Shown: positions 1 to 7,903, counted from the first letter of the stretch. The stretch is 64,000 nucleotides of DNA from Xanthobacter autotrophicus (GCF_005871085.1 NZ_VAUP01000028.1:124001-188000); one strand, 5' to 3'. The notes: generated by a model from the sequence alone, not told the origin. Made by a program: numbers and translations.

Positions 1-118
1 GGGTCCGATCCTGATGGGCACGGCCAAGCCGGCCCACATCCTCGGCCCATCCATCACCGCCCGCGGCATCGTCAACATGACCGCCGTCGCGGTGGCCGAG
101 GCCCAGACCGAAGCCTGA
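1..118 (+). CDS. maeB: NADP-dependent malic enzyme, C-terminal end (partial)
   Basis: Only the last 38 codons are in the window, read from base 2 and ending in TGA at 116-118. The residues GPILMGTAKPAHILGPS and ARGIVNMTAVAVAEAQ match the end of the phosphotransacetylase-like domain at the C-terminus of large MaeB-type malic enzymes, which decarboxylate malate to pyruvate with NADP. True phosphate acetyltransferases end differently, so MaeB is preferred. The assignment rests on this short tail only. Confidence 0.7.
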   Translation, partial: GPILMGTAKPAHILGPSITARGIVNMTAVAVAEAQTEA

Positions 119-286
119 GACGCCGGCTTCTTCGCGCTGTTGAAGGTGAGCCTTCCGAAGCGTCCTGCGCCTCCCCGCTGCTGTCGCCGGCGAGGGCGAC
201 GGGCCGGCGCTGAACCTTCTCCCGCCTGCGGGGCCGGAAACATCCGGCTTCGGTACGGGGGAGGGGGCGGGCCGATTCTAACCATC

Positions 287-389
287 GTCGCCCTCCGGCT
301 TGACCGGAGGGCCCATCTCGCCGCTTTCCAAGCGCCCGCCGTGTTGTCCCGGCCGGGCCATGGGCCGTCCGGTCAAGCCGGACGGCGAC
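287..389. repeat. Dispersed paired-hairpin element, family 1, copy A
   Basis: Two 30-base arms in inverted orientation flank a variable centre. The left arm starts GTCGCCCTCCGGCTTGACC and folds alone (CCCTCCGG / CCGGAGGG, loop CTTGA). The right arm ends in GCCGGACGGCGAC and folds alone (CCGTCCGG / CCGGACGG, loop TCAAG). Copies B (4814-4927) and C (9791-9906) have nearly identical arms but different centres. The gap 119-413 contains nothing else I recognise apart from a GC-rich CTCCCGC...GCGGG hairpin near 217-233. Confidence 0.85.
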
Positions 390-413
390 GGGGGGATGGG
401 GTGCGTTCCCCCC

Positions 414-1157
414 TCACTTCGGCGCGGGAAACGCCAGCACGCCGGAGGTGTAGCGCTCGATGAGCGCGCTGAAGGGGGTGCCGTCGGGCAGGGTCAGCAC
501 GGCGCGATGGGCCAGCACGAAGCGGGGCACCACCAGCGGGCCGGCGGAGCCCGGCCCCGAGGCGTCTTCCGCCGGACGCCACAGCGGGCGCGCCTCCAGC
601 GTGCGGCGGCGGAAGTCGAGCGGGCGCACCACTTTGCCGAAGGGCATGTCGGTGGCATCGAGCACCGCGTTCATCTCGGCCGTCAGCCGGTCCGGCCGGT
701 AATAATTGTCCGCCTCCGACAGCACGATGGCGCCGCAGGTGAGCCGCACCCGGCGATGGCGCACGGGCGTCTGGGCGTCGGCGCCGAGCAGGTCGCGCAC
801 CTCCTGCGGGGGGGCGCCTTCCCCGGCGCGCTCGCGCTCGGCCCGTACCAAAGCGGGATCGCCGATGCCGTGGGCGCCGCACCAGCGCTCCAGCGTCAGG
901 GTTGCGCTGGGCTGGGCGAGCAGCGCGCGGTTCAGGTCGTCGATGAAATCCTGCGCGGCGCGGCGCGTGGCGGGAGTGTCGGGCCAGGGCGTCGCGGGAG
1001 ACGGCATCGCGGGGGAAGTCATCGCAGGGGAAGGCATTTCGGGCAGTGTGCCGGGCTGCGGCATGCCGGTGTGAGATGGGCCGGTCTCCAGCGCGCGGGC
1101 CGGCGCGAGGAGACAGGCAAGAACGATGAGCGGCAGCACGGCCGGCGGCGGAAACAT
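414..1157 (-). CDS. Secreted protein with chorismate-lyase/UTRA-like domain
   Basis: A 247-residue product. The chosen start gives MFPPPAVLPLIVLACLLAPARA, a convincing Sec signal peptide; an in-frame ATG 16 codons upstream is also possible. After a low-complexity Pro/Met/Thr stretch (roughly residues 35-60) the protein resembles the UbiC/DUF98 chorismate lyase fold. The similar segments are VRLTCGAIVLSEADNYYRPDRL, MPFGKVVRPLDFRRRTLEA and a C-terminal IERYTSGVL. Chorismate lyase makes 4-hydroxybenzoate in the cytoplasm, so an exported version probably has another role. The call rests on fold resemblance and a specific activity is not claimed. It diverges from the downstream cyclase gene. Confidence 0.45.
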   Translation of the reverse strand: MFPPPAVLPLIVLACLLAPARALETGPSHTGMPQPGTLPEMPSPAMTSPAMPSPATPWPDTPATRRAAQDFIDDLNRALLAQPSATLTLERWCGAHGIGDPALVRAERERAGEGAPPQEVRDLLGADAQTPVRHRRVRLTCGAIVLSEADNYYRPDRLTAEMNAVLDATDMPFGKVVRPLDFRRRTLEARPLWRPAEDASGPGSAGPLVVPRFVLAHRAVLTLPDGTPFSALIERYTSGVLAFPAPK

Positions 1158-1341
1158 GGTGGCATCAGGCCCACAGCAGCGCCGGTGCTCCGGCCGCTCA
1201 TCCATAGCGCAGGCGGGCGGTGCTTGCCATGGCGCCGGGGGGCGGGCGCGGCCTTCCCCACCGCGACATGCCGTCCATGCGCTGGTGAAGCTTGAAAAGC
1301 GCGCGCCCCGCCGCATCGCTTGCGCTATAGAATGAGATGCG

Positions 1342-2268
1342 ATGAGCGACGTTCTTGAACAGTTGCGACGGGTGGAGCAGAGCACACCGGTTTTGGTGGC
1401 GCTCTTTGATGCGTCCGATCGCCTTCGCTATGCCAATGCCGCCTTCCGCGCCGCCATGTTCATCGCCGAGGGCGAGGAGATCTCCTGGGAAGAGATGGTG
1501 CGGCGCAATTACCACGCCGGGCGCGGCACCATCATCAACACCTCGGACATCGACGAATGGATCGTCGCCCACCGGTCGCGGCGCGGCAAGCAGCGCCAGA
1601 AGGTGTTCGAGGTCGACTTTCACGACGGCCGCTGGCTGCTGGTGACGCAGACCGTATCCGACGATGGCTGGATGCTGGCCCATGCTATCGACGTCACCGC
1701 CTTCCGCCCCGACGAGCGGGAGATGCGGCTGGCCCGGGACCGCGCCGTCTACGCCTCCTATACCGATGAGCTGACGGGCCTGGCCAACCGCCGCTTCGTC
1801 ACCGCCCGGGTTGCCGACATGCAGGCGCAGGACGGGCCGGGCGGTGCCTTCTGCCTGATCGACCTCGACAATTTCAAGACCATCAACGACCGGTTCGGCC
1901 ATCAGGCCGGTGACACCATCCTGCGCGACTTCGCCCTGCGCATGGTGCAGCAGATCCGCCGCGCCGACTGCTTCGCCCGCGTCGGCGGGGAGGAATTCGT
2001 GCTTACGCTGCCGGCCACCTCCGCCGACGCGGCGCGGCTCATCGTGGAGCGCATTCTGGCCGTGGTGCAGCTGGCCCGCCCGCTGCCGGAGCGGCCGGAC
2101 TTCTCCTATTCCTTCTCCGCCGGGATCGCCCAAAGCCGCCCGGGAGACACCTTCACCGACCTCTACAGCCGGGCCGACCGCGCGCTCTACGCCGCCAAGA
2201 TGGCAGGCCGCAGCCGCATCCACCTGGAAAAGGACATGCCGCCGCCGTCCATCGCCATCTTGGGGTGA
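1342..2268 (+). CDS. PAS-like / GGDEF diguanylate cyclase
   Basis: A 308-residue protein. Residues 1-125 look like a PAS-type sensor domain (VALFDASDRLRYANAAFRAAM is the usual PAS opening). Residues 135-300 are a GGDEF domain with the active-site motif GGEEF at 215-219, which makes cyclic di-GMP from two GTP. An RxxD inhibitory site (RRAD, 206-209) lies exactly five residues before the motif, so product feedback is expected. There is no membrane segment, so the enzyme should be cytoplasmic and respond to a soluble or bound ligand. It lies just upstream of the GTA promoter region on the same strand. A functional link to the GTA is possible but not shown by the sequence. Confidence 0.92.
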   Translation: MSDVLEQLRRVEQSTPVLVALFDASDRLRYANAAFRAAMFIAEGEEISWEEMVRRNYHAGRGTIINTSDIDEWIVAHRSRRGKQRQKVFEVDFHDGRWLLVTQTVSDDGWMLAHAIDVTAFRPDEREMRLARDRAVYASYTDELTGLANRRFVTARVADMQAQDGPGGAFCLIDLDNFKTINDRFGHQAGDTILRDFALRMVQQIRRADCFARVGGEEFVLTLPATSADAARLIVERILAVVQLARPLPERPDFSYSFSAGIAQSRPGDTFTDLYSRADRALYAAKMAGRSRIHLEKDMPPPSIAILG

Positions 2269-2301
2269 GAGGCTTTTTTTCCGTTTTACGGATTTTAGTC
2301 C

Positions 2302-2330
2302 TTGACAGCGTCACGCTGCCCCGGTAGGTT
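2302..2330 (+). promoter_or_regulatory. Candidate sigma-70 promoter of the GTA cluster
   Basis: TTGACA (2302-2307) is followed after exactly 17 bases by TAGGTT (2325-2330). The -35 end and spacer contain a perfect inverted repeat, CAGCGT-C-ACGCTG (2306-2318), which could be an operator. The site lies about 190 bases before the TerS start and just after the T-rich end of the cyclase gene. Confidence 0.45.
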
Positions 2331-2437
2331 TTGGTCATATTCCAGACGTGTGCCTGACGGGCTTTCGCCCCCCCGCCTCGTTCTGACAGCGGTTGCCGGT
2401 CGCCGCTTCCTCCGCTGGCCGTTCCTGCCCTTCCGGC

Positions 2438-2510
2438 TTTTGGCTTCCGGCCTTTGCCGCCTTCCGGCTTCCGGCTTCCGGCTTCCGGCCTTTGCCGCCT
2501 TCCAGCCCCC
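2438..2510. repeat. Short tandem repeats rich in CTTCCGG
   Basis: The unit CTTCCGG recurs in tandem, and a longer unit, GGCTTCCGGCCTTTGCCGCC, occurs twice. It lies in the leader between the candidate promoter and TerS. Spacers and units are far too short for a CRISPR. It may be a replication-slippage tract or a structured leader. Confidence 0.8.
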
Positions 2511-2521
2511 ATTTTTCGGAC

Positions 2522-3085
2522 ATGCCCATGCGCAAAGCGTTGCCGCCCCGCCGGGTGCCAGCCATGGCACAGCTTGCGCGCCAGCTCTATCTGGATGGCG
2601 CGCCGCTCAAAGAGATCGCCCGCCGCACCGGCCTGACGCCCTCGCAGGTCTATTACTGGATCGACCGGGAAGTGGCGTCCGACGGCACCGTCACCCTGAA
2701 GCCGGCGGCCCGGCGGGTGACGCTGGCGCCCGGCACCCGCAGCGCGGCGCCGGTGCGGGGCCATCTCCTCTCCCGGCTGTGGCGCGCGGCCGAGCGCCAG
2801 CTCGACGAGATCGAACAGCGCCTCGCCGCCGCCGTCCCGCCCGAGGCCGATGCGCCTGCCGGTCCGCCCCGCCCCGCCGCCGATGCGGAGAAGGACGCCC
2901 GCGCCCTCGCCGTGCTCGCCCGCACCCTGCGCGAACTTTCCGCTCTGGAGGCGGAGGCGCAGAAAAGCCGCAAGGTGAAAGCCGAAGATGACGCCGTCCG
3001 CGATCTCGACACCTTCCGCCGCGAGCTTGCGCGCCGCCTTGATCGCCTGCGCGCGGACGGGGCAGGCGCAGAGCCTGCTGAATGA
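2522..3085 (+). CDS. GTA terminase small subunit-like protein (g1)
   Basis: A 187-residue product from the ATG at 2522; a second ATG at 2528 is equally likely. The N-terminus carries a helix-turn-helix (LARQLYLDGAPLKEIARRTGLTPSQVYYW), typical of DNA-recognising small terminase subunits. The rest is a charged, helical, Ala/Arg-rich tail. The gene overlaps the large terminase gene by about 100 bases in another frame, as expected for g1-g2 of Rhodobacter-type GTAs. In those particles the small subunit lets the large subunit package host DNA without a specific pac site. A longer upstream reading through the tandem repeats was rejected. Confidence 0.75.
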   Translation: MPMRKALPPRRVPAMAQLARQLYLDGAPLKEIARRTGLTPSQVYYWIDREVASDGTVTLKPAARRVTLAPGTRSAAPVRGHLLSRLWRAAERQLDEIEQRLAAAVPPEADAPAGPPRPAADAEKDARALAVLARTLRELSALEAEAQKSRKVKAEDDAVRDLDTFRRELARRLDRLRADGAGAEPAE

Positions 3086-4358
3086 ACTGCCCGAGGCCGA
3101 GGCCGAAATGCTCCTCGCCGACTGGGCCCTCTGGGCGCGTCCTGATCAACTGCCGCCCGTCACCGCCCCTTCCGGCGATCCCTGGACCACCTGGCTGGTG
3201 CTGGGCGGGCGCGGCGCCGGCAAGACGCGGGCCGGCGCCGAATGGGTGCGGGGCCTTGCCCTCGGCCGCCCGCCGTTCGCCGGGCGCCCGGTGGGGCGCA
3301 TCGCACTGGTGGCCGAGACCATGGCCGATGTGCGCGAGGTGATGGTGGAGGGGGTCTCCGGCCTCCTCGCGGTCCACCCCCGCGCCGAGCGGCCGCGCTG
3401 GGAGCCCACCCGGCGGCGCCTCGAATGGGCCAATGGCGCGGTGGCGCAGGGGTTTTCGGCGGAGGACCCCGAAAGCCTGCGGGGCCCGCAATTCGCCGCC
3501 GCCTGGCTCGACGAGCTGGCCAAGTGGAAGCGGGCCGAGGCCACCTTCGACATGCTGCAATTCGGACTGCGGCTCGGCGCCCAGCCGCGCCAGATGGTGA
3601 CCACCACGCCGCGCCCCACCGCTCTGCTGCGGCGGCTTCTGGCCGATCCGTCCACCGCCGTGACGCGGGCGCGCACCGCCGACAATGCCTTCCACCTCGC
3701 CCCGAGCTTCCTCGGCCAGGTGCTGACCCGCTATGGCGGCACGCGCCTCGGCCGGCAGGAACTGGATGGCGAATTGATCGAGGATCGCGCCGACGCCCTG
3801 TTCTCCCGCCCGGCGCTGGAAGCGCTGCGGGAGGCGGAGGCGCCGCCGCTGGTGCGCATCGTGGTGGCGGTGGATCCGCCGGCCTCCTCGCGGGCCGGGG
3901 CGGATGCCTGCGGCATCGTCTGCGCCGGCATCGACGCCTCGGGCGTGGTGCATGTGCTGGCGGACGACAGCGCCGCCGGCTTGCGCCCTGCTCAATGGGC
4001 GGCGAAGGCGGTGGCCCTGTTCCGCCGCTTCGAGGCTGATCTTATCGTCGCCGAGGTGAACCAGGGCGGCGAGATGGTGCGCGCCGTCATCGCCGAGGTG
4101 GACGACGGCGTGCCGGTGGAGCAGGTGCGGGCCACGCGCGGCAAGTTCCTGCGCGCCGAGCCCGTGGCCGCGCTCTACGAGCAGAGCCGGGTGCGCCATG
4201 CCGGCGCCTTCCCGGCCCTTGAGGATGAGATGTGCGACTTCGGCACGGACGGCCTCTCCTCCGGCCGCTCGCCCGACCGGCTCGACGCGCTGGTGTGGGC
4301 GGTGACGGCCCTGGCGCTCGGCCCCAAGGCCGGCGCGCCGCGGGTTAGGGGGCTGTAA
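2988..4358 (+). CDS. GTA/phage terminase large subunit (g2)
   Basis: A 456-residue packaging motor. The Walker A motif GGRGAGKT lies at about 73-80, and the Walker B-like segment AAWLDELAKW, with the catalytic acidic pair, at about 171-180. The C-terminal RNase H-like nuclease domain begins near VVAVDPPASSRAG (about 292-304) and a later acidic site is in IVAEVNQGG. ATPase and nuclease motifs appear intact, so DNA packaging into the capsid is plausible. The length and the motifs fit the DNA-packaging protein of GTA clusters. The gene starts inside the TerS coding region (overlap 98 bases), suggesting translational coupling. Confidence 0.93.
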   Translation: MTPSAISTPSAASLRAALIACARTGQAQSLLNELPEAEAEMLLADWALWARPDQLPPVTAPSGDPWTTWLVLGGRGAGKTRAGAEWVRGLALGRPPFAGRPVGRIALVAETMADVREVMVEGVSGLLAVHPRAERPRWEPTRRRLEWANGAVAQGFSAEDPESLRGPQFAAAWLDELAKWKRAEATFDMLQFGLRLGAQPRQMVTTTPRPTALLRRLLADPSTAVTRARTADNAFHLAPSFLGQVLTRYGGTRLGRQELDGELIEDRADALFSRPALEALREAEAPPLVRIVVAVDPPASSRAGADACGIVCAGIDASGVVHVLADDSAAGLRPAQWAAKAVALFRRFEADLIVAEVNQGGEMVRAVIAEVDDGVPVEQVRATRGKFLRAEPVAALYEQSRVRHAGAFPALEDEMCDFGTDGLSSGRSPDRLDALVWAVTALALGPKAGAPRVRGL

Positions 4359-4364
4359 GCGGGC

Positions 4365-4643
4365 TCAACTGCCGCCGACGATCTCCGCGCCCACCGGGAT
4401 CTCCACCTGCACGCACAGGCCGGTGACGCTCTGGCCCGGCGCGAAATCCGGCCAGTTCTGGTTGCGCTTGATGCTAGCACTGAGGCACCCGCGCTCGGTG
4501 CGATAATAGCCCACCAGCTTCTGCGAGGTGGTGGCGACCACCCCCGGCCCGGCGCCGTAGGGGTCGGGCGCATAGCCATAGGCGCCGGAAACGGCGGGTT
4601 GGAACGAGGTGGTGGTGACAATGAGAACCAGGGCATAGAGCAT
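4365..4643 (-). CDS. Small exported/membrane-anchored protein of unknown function
   Basis: A 92-residue product starting MLYALVLIVTTTSFQ, a short hydrophobic leader with no obvious cleavage site. GGGAGG precedes the start by a few bases. The mature part has two cysteines (RGCLSAS and GLCVQVE) that could form a disulfide. It is convergent with the terminase gene, only 6 bases from its stop, and is the first non-GTA interruption of the cluster. I do not recognise the family. Confidence 0.6.
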   Translation of the reverse strand: MLYALVLIVTTTSFQPAVSGAYGYAPDPYGAGPGVVATTSQKLVGYYRTERGCLSASIKRNQNWPDFAPGQSVTGLCVQVEIPVGAEIVGGS

Positions 4644-4813
4644 GGCGCCCTCCCTTCGCGTCCCCCAGACCCCGGGTTTCGGAGCCATCACGCTCTGCCA
4701 TCATACGCCGACGCGGCCACCGGCGGAACGAAATCGCGACCGCGCTTCGGATGGCGCCGGTGCTTTCGCCCTCGATTTACGTGTTCCAGAGCGTCGTGCG
4801 CTTCACGTACCCC

Positions 4814-4927
4814 GTCGCCCTCCGGCTTGACCGGAGGGTCCATCTCTCCGCTTGTCCCTTCGGCGTCATCCTTCGGCGCCGGTGTCCCGGCTTCGGCATG
4901 GGCCGTCCGGTCAAGCCGGACGGCGAC
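4814..4927. repeat. Dispersed paired-hairpin element, family 1, copy B
   Basis: It has the same two inverted arms as 287-389 (left GTCGCCCTCCGGCTTGACC, right ending GCCGGACGGCGAC), with a different 50-odd-base centre. Each arm forms its own hairpin, and the arms can also pair with each other. Confidence 0.85.
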
Positions 4928-5027
4928 GGTGGTTTTCGGCCCGCGCGTCTGGCCCTCTTCACCGCCCGCGCTTCGGATGGCGGCGGTGACCATCCGGCCG
5001 CACCCATTGCGCATATCCAAAATACAT

Positions 5028-5039
5028 GCATGATCATGC
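5028..5039. promoter_or_regulatory. Perfect palindrome, possible operator of the HPP gene
   Basis: GCATGATCATGC is a perfect 12-base palindrome ending 16 bases before the HPP start codon, between the putative promoter and the ribosome binding site. The position suggests a repressor site. The regulator is unknown. Confidence 0.35.
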
Positions 5040-5055
5040 CTACAAATGAGGCTGC

Positions 5056-5622
5056 ATGACAACGACGTGTGCAGACATTTGCATGCCATTGGCCCCTACT
5101 GCCCCATCTGGAGCCATGAGACAGCATCTGAAAGATTTCTTCGCACGTCATGAGCCCCATTGCGGATCTGTCCTCGTCGGCCTGAAGTCCGGCGCTGGGG
5201 GCATGCTCGGCATGGGTCTCGTGGGCGGTGCCGCCGCCTTCACCCAGCTGCCGCTGCTCATCGCGCCGTTCGGCGCCAGCGCGGTGCTGCTGTTCGGCCA
5301 TCCGGCGACGCCGCTCGCCCAGCCGGCCAATGTCATCGGCGGCTATGCGGTTTCAGCGACCATCGGCCTTTTGGTGGCGGTGGTGTTCCCCGGCGCGTGG
5401 TGGGCCGCGGCCCTCGGCGTGGGCCTCGCCATCCTCGCCATGCTGATGCTGCGCCTGTCCCATCCGCCGGCGGGGGCGGTACCCATCCTCATGGTGGTGG
5501 CCGTCATCGATCCGTTCGAGCTGGGCGGCATCGTCTTCGCCGGCTCCATCGCCTTGGTGCTGATCGCGAGCCTTTATCACCGGCTGCCGCCGCGCCACGA
5601 TTATCCGCGCCGGATCGCCTGA
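5056..5622 (+). CDS. HPP family integral membrane protein
   Basis: A 188-residue protein. The start at 5056 is preceded by GAGG five bases away; a later ATG at 5116 has a worse-spaced GGAG. Four hydrophobic segments follow a short cytoplasmic head. They include the family-typical LLIAPFGASAVLLFGHPATPLAQPANVIGG and LSHPPAGAVPIL, whose His-Pro-Pro gives the family its name. Some plastid and bacterial HPP proteins are implicated in nitrite transport; function here is unknown. It ends just before a strong terminator and sits between terminase and portal genes as an apparent insertion in the GTA cluster. Confidence 0.85.
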   Translation: MTTTCADICMPLAPTAPSGAMRQHLKDFFARHEPHCGSVLVGLKSGAGGMLGMGLVGGAAAFTQLPLLIAPFGASAVLLFGHPATPLAQPANVIGGYAVSATIGLLVAVVFPGAWWAAALGVGLAILAMLMLRLSHPPAGAVPILMVVAVIDPFELGGIVFAGSIALVLIASLYHRLPPRHDYPRRIA

Positions 5623-5654
5623 TTGCGCCGCCGCAGGCCCCCGCCACCCGCATC

Positions 5655-5681
5655 AAGGCCGCCCCTTCGGGCGGCCTTTTT
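5655..5681 (+). terminator. Intrinsic terminator after the HPP gene
   Basis: A perfect 10-bp stem, AAGGCCGCCC / GGGCGGCCTT, with loop CTTC is followed by a T run. It ends only 17 bases before the portal start codon, so transcription entering from terminase and HPP should mostly stop here. Confidence 0.9.
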
Positions 5682-5698
5682 CGTTTCCGGAGCCCGTC

Positions 5699-6880
5699 AT
5701 GCTGGCCGAGCTACTCGCCCCCTTCCGCCGCCGCCCGCCCGAGGAGAAGGCGAGCCGCGCCGCCCCCCTCATCGCTTTGTTCTCCGCCGGACGGCCGCGC
5801 TGGACCCCGCGCGATTACGCATCGCTGGCCCGCGAGGGCTTTTCCAAGAATGCCATCGCCTATCGCGCGGTGCGGCTCATCGGCGAATCCGCCTCGGCCC
5901 TGCCGCTGGTGCTCATGGCCGGGCGGGAGGAACTGGAGGCCCATCCGCTGCTGGACCTCATGCGCCGGCCCAACCCGCGCCTCACCGGGTCCTCCCTCAT
6001 GGAAGCGATCTGTAGCTACCTCATGGTGGCCGGCAACGCCTATGTGGAGGCGGTGGCGGTGGAGGGCGAGATCCGCGAGCTGCACCTGCTGCGCCCCGAC
6101 CGGGTGAAGGTGGTGCCCGGCCCTGACGGCTGGCCCGAGGCCTACGACTACACCCTCGGCGCGCGCACCGTGCGCATCTCGCAGGACACGCTGGTGGCGG
6201 GCGAGGACGTGCCGGCCATCCTGCACCTCACCGCCTTCAACCCGCTGGACGACCATTATGGCTTCGCCCCGCTGGAGGCGGCGGCCCAGGCCCTCGATCT
6301 GCACAATGCCGCCAGCGCCTGGAACAAGGCGCTCATCGACAATGCCGCCCGCCCCTCCGGCGCGCTGGTCTATAGCGGCTCCGGCGCGCTCTCCGACGAG
6401 CAGTTCGAGCGGCTGAAGGGCGAATTGGAAGCCTCGTTCCAGGGCGCGGTGAATGCCGGCCGCCCGCTGCTGCTGGAAGGCGGGCTCGACTGGCGGCCTT
6501 TGTCGCTCTCGCCCAAGGACATGGATTTCGAGGCCGCGCGCAATTCCGCCGCCCGCGAGATTGCGCTGGCCATCGGCGTGCCGCCGCTGCTTTTGGGCAT
6601 TCCCGGCGACAACACCTACGCCAACTACGCCGAGGCCAACCGCGCCCTGTGGCGCCAGAGCGTGGTGCCGCTGGTGCGCCGGGTGTGCGACGCCCTCTCC
6701 CTGTGGCTAGGCCCCGCCTATGGCGGCGGCCTGTCTCTGGTCCCCGACCTCGACCAGGCCGAAGCGCTGGCCGCCGAGCGTACCGAATTGTGGGCCCGCA
6801 TCGGCGCCGCCGACTTCCTCACCGATGAAGAGAAGCGCGCCGCGACGGGCTATGGCGAGGGGGGACGGAGGTTGCGGTGA
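5699..6880 (+). CDS. GTA/phage portal protein, HK97 family (g3)
   Basis: A 393-residue portal subunit, which forms the dodecameric DNA channel at the capsid vertex. Family-typical features are the opening LLAPFRRRP, SKNAIAYRAVRLIGESASALPLVL, HPLLDLMRRPNP, the segment LHLLRPDRVKVVPG, HLTAFNPLDDHYGFAPLEAAAQAL and the C-terminal GVPPLLLGIPGDNTYANYAEANRALWRQ. GGAG lies seven bases before the ATG. The length matches the RcGTA portal. It is preceded almost directly by the HPP terminator, so it needs readthrough or its own promoter. Confidence 0.93.
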   Translation: MLAELLAPFRRRPPEEKASRAAPLIALFSAGRPRWTPRDYASLAREGFSKNAIAYRAVRLIGESASALPLVLMAGREELEAHPLLDLMRRPNPRLTGSSLMEAICSYLMVAGNAYVEAVAVEGEIRELHLLRPDRVKVVPGPDGWPEAYDYTLGARTVRISQDTLVAGEDVPAILHLTAFNPLDDHYGFAPLEAAAQALDLHNAASAWNKALIDNAARPSGALVYSGSGALSDEQFERLKGELEASFQGAVNAGRPLLLEGGLDWRPLSLSPKDMDFEAARNSAAREIALAIGVPPLLLGIPGDNTYANYAEANRALWRQSVVPLVRRVCDALSLWLGPAYGGGLSLVPDLDQAEALAAERTELWARIGAADFLTDEEKRAATGYGEGGRRLR

Positions 6881-6952
6881 GGGGGAGGGCCATGACGAGT
6901 GTGAGGGGCGAAGGCCTTGTGAAGCCTGGGAGCCTTGGCCCATTCTCGTCGA

Positions 6953-7243
6953 ATGCGCGGCGGCTGGGTCTACCTTCTGACGAACAGGCCGAACGGCACG
7001 CTTTATGTAGGCGTGACGAACGATCTCGTTCGCAGGATATGGGAGCACCGGCAAGGCACCGCAGATGGCTTTACGAAACGCTATGGCCTGACCCAATTGG
7101 TATATTTCGAGGAGCATGGTGAAATATTGCTGGCCATTCAGCGGGAGAAGGCGATCAAGCATTGGTCGCGTGCCTGGAAGGCGCGGCTTATTCTGGATCT
7201 GAATCCGGAATGGCGTGATCTGTACGAAGATATCATCGCCTAA
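6953..7243 (+). CDS. GIY-YIG domain nuclease (UPF0213-like)
   Basis: A 96-residue single-domain protein starting at MRGGWVYLLTNRPNGTLYVGVTNDL. The GIY and YIG motifs appear as VYL and YVG, and catalytic-type residues follow: R in NDLVRRIWEH, plus the E in QREKAIKHWSR. Family members are small putative structure-selective endonucleases found as stand-alone genes and as mobile passengers. The stretch is noticeably lower in GC than its neighbours, and the gene lies 72 bases after the portal stop with a repeat immediately behind it. It is therefore probably an insertion into the GTA cluster, not a packaging protein. Confidence 0.85.
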   Translation: MRGGWVYLLTNRPNGTLYVGVTNDLVRRIWEHRQGTADGFTKRYGLTQLVYFEEHGEILLAIQREKAIKHWSRAWKARLILDLNPEWRDLYEDIIA

Positions 7244-7248
7244 CCCCC

Positions 7249-7355
7249 GTCATGCCCGGGCTTGTCCCGGGCATCCACGCGGTGCCGCTTGGAGCGGTCT
7301 TTAAGATCGTTCCCGGCCGCTGGGCGTGGATGGCCGGGACGAGCCCGGCCATGAC
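7249..7355. repeat. Dispersed paired-hairpin element, family 2, copy D
   Basis: The left arm GTCATGCCCGGGCTTGTCC continues to GGGCATCCACGC. The right arm GCGTGGATGGCCGGGACGAG continues to CCCGGCCATGAC. The arms are near-perfect inverted copies, and each also forms its own hairpin (GCCCGGG/CCCGGGC and GGCCGGG/CCCGGCC). Another full copy is at 23345-23452 and a short form at 14208-14236. Confidence 0.85.
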
Positions 7356-7409
7356 AGCGGTTACACGGGAACGCCTCCCCGCATCCATCCCCCCAATCCG
7401 GACACCCCC

Positions 7410-7598
7410 ATGGACGCCCTCATCCGCGCCTTCGCCGAGCGGGGGGATCTCGCGCATCTCGCGCTTTTGCTGTGGGCGCTCGCCGCCTCCGCCGGGCTGT
7501 GGCGGGCGCTGGGCGAGCTTTCCCGCGCCACCCGGCGCATCGACGATTTCGTCCGCGAGCTGGCGCGCTTCAACGCCCGCGCCGACGACCTGTCCTGA
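7410..7598 (+). CDS. Small GTA-associated membrane protein (g3.5 position)
   Basis: A 62-residue product starting MDALIRAFAERGDLAHLALLLWALAASAGLW. One hydrophobic segment (about residues 15-32) is followed by an amphipathic helix rich in Arg and Asp. It lies between portal and prohead protease, the place where RcGTA has its small ORF g3.5. Sequence identity with that ORF cannot be judged here. A longer reading starting within repeat family 2 was rejected. Confidence 0.55.
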   Translation: MDALIRAFAERGDLAHLALLLWALAASAGLWRALGELSRATRRIDDFVRELARFNARADDLS

Positions 7599-7611
7599 CC
7601 TAAAGTATTGC

Positions 7612-7663
7612 ATTGACGCGTTTTCTTCACGCGAACCGGTACCCACTTCGCTCGAAAACGCTC
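7612..7663. repeat. Rhizobiales-type dispersed repeat, family 3, copy G
   Basis: The core TTGACGCGTTTTCTTCACGC then CGAACCGGTACCCACTTCGC and TCGAAAACGCT recurs with few changes at 48905-48980 and 60972-61050. It fills the short gap between two small ORFs of the GTA cluster. Closely similar repeats are common in Rhizobiales intergenic DNA, as I recall them. Confidence 0.8.
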
Positions 7664-7687
7664 CCCCCTCCCATCCCGGAGACCCCC

Positions 7688-7900
7688 ATGCGCTCACCCT
7701 TCCGCAAGGCGCCGGAGACGGCGTCGTCGCCGCGCATCCGCGCCCTCACCGGCGCGCCGGCAAAGACCGGCACCCAGGGCAAGGCCCCGCCGCCGCCCGC
7801 CGCCGGCGCCGTGTTCCGCGAGTTCGTTGCCACCCTGGAGCGGCTGGAGAAGAGCCGCCGCCGCAAAAAGGCTCCCGCCGCCCCCACCGAGCGGAGCTGA
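7688..7900 (+). CDS. Small basic proline-rich GTA-cluster protein
   Basis: A 70-residue product starting MRSPFRKAPETASS. The middle is Pro/Ala/Gly-rich and apparently disordered. The C-terminus FREFVATLERLEKSRRRKK is a basic amphipathic helix. The TGA is followed three bases later by the protease ATG. Short proteins of this kind sit between portal and protease in many alphaproteobacterial GTA clusters. The function is unknown. Confidence 0.5.
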   Translation: MRSPFRKAPETASSPRIRALTGAPAKTGTQGKAPPPPAAGAVFREFVATLERLEKSRRRKKAPAAPTERS

Positions 7901-7903
7901 CCC

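Larger units (their letters stand above)
4644..5055. other. Intergenic region with repeat copy B and operator-like palindrome
   Basis: This 412-base gap between the small secreted protein and the HPP gene contains family 1 element copy B (4814-4927). Just before the HPP start it contains the perfect 12-base palindrome GCATGATCATGC (5028-5039) in a locally AT-richer stretch. No convincing coding region was seen on either strand. Confidence 0.7.

Noticed and set aside
2438-2510. CTTCCGG repeats as a CRISPR array
   Set aside because: Units are 7-20 bases with no spacers of constant length and no cas genes; this is a simple tandem repeat.
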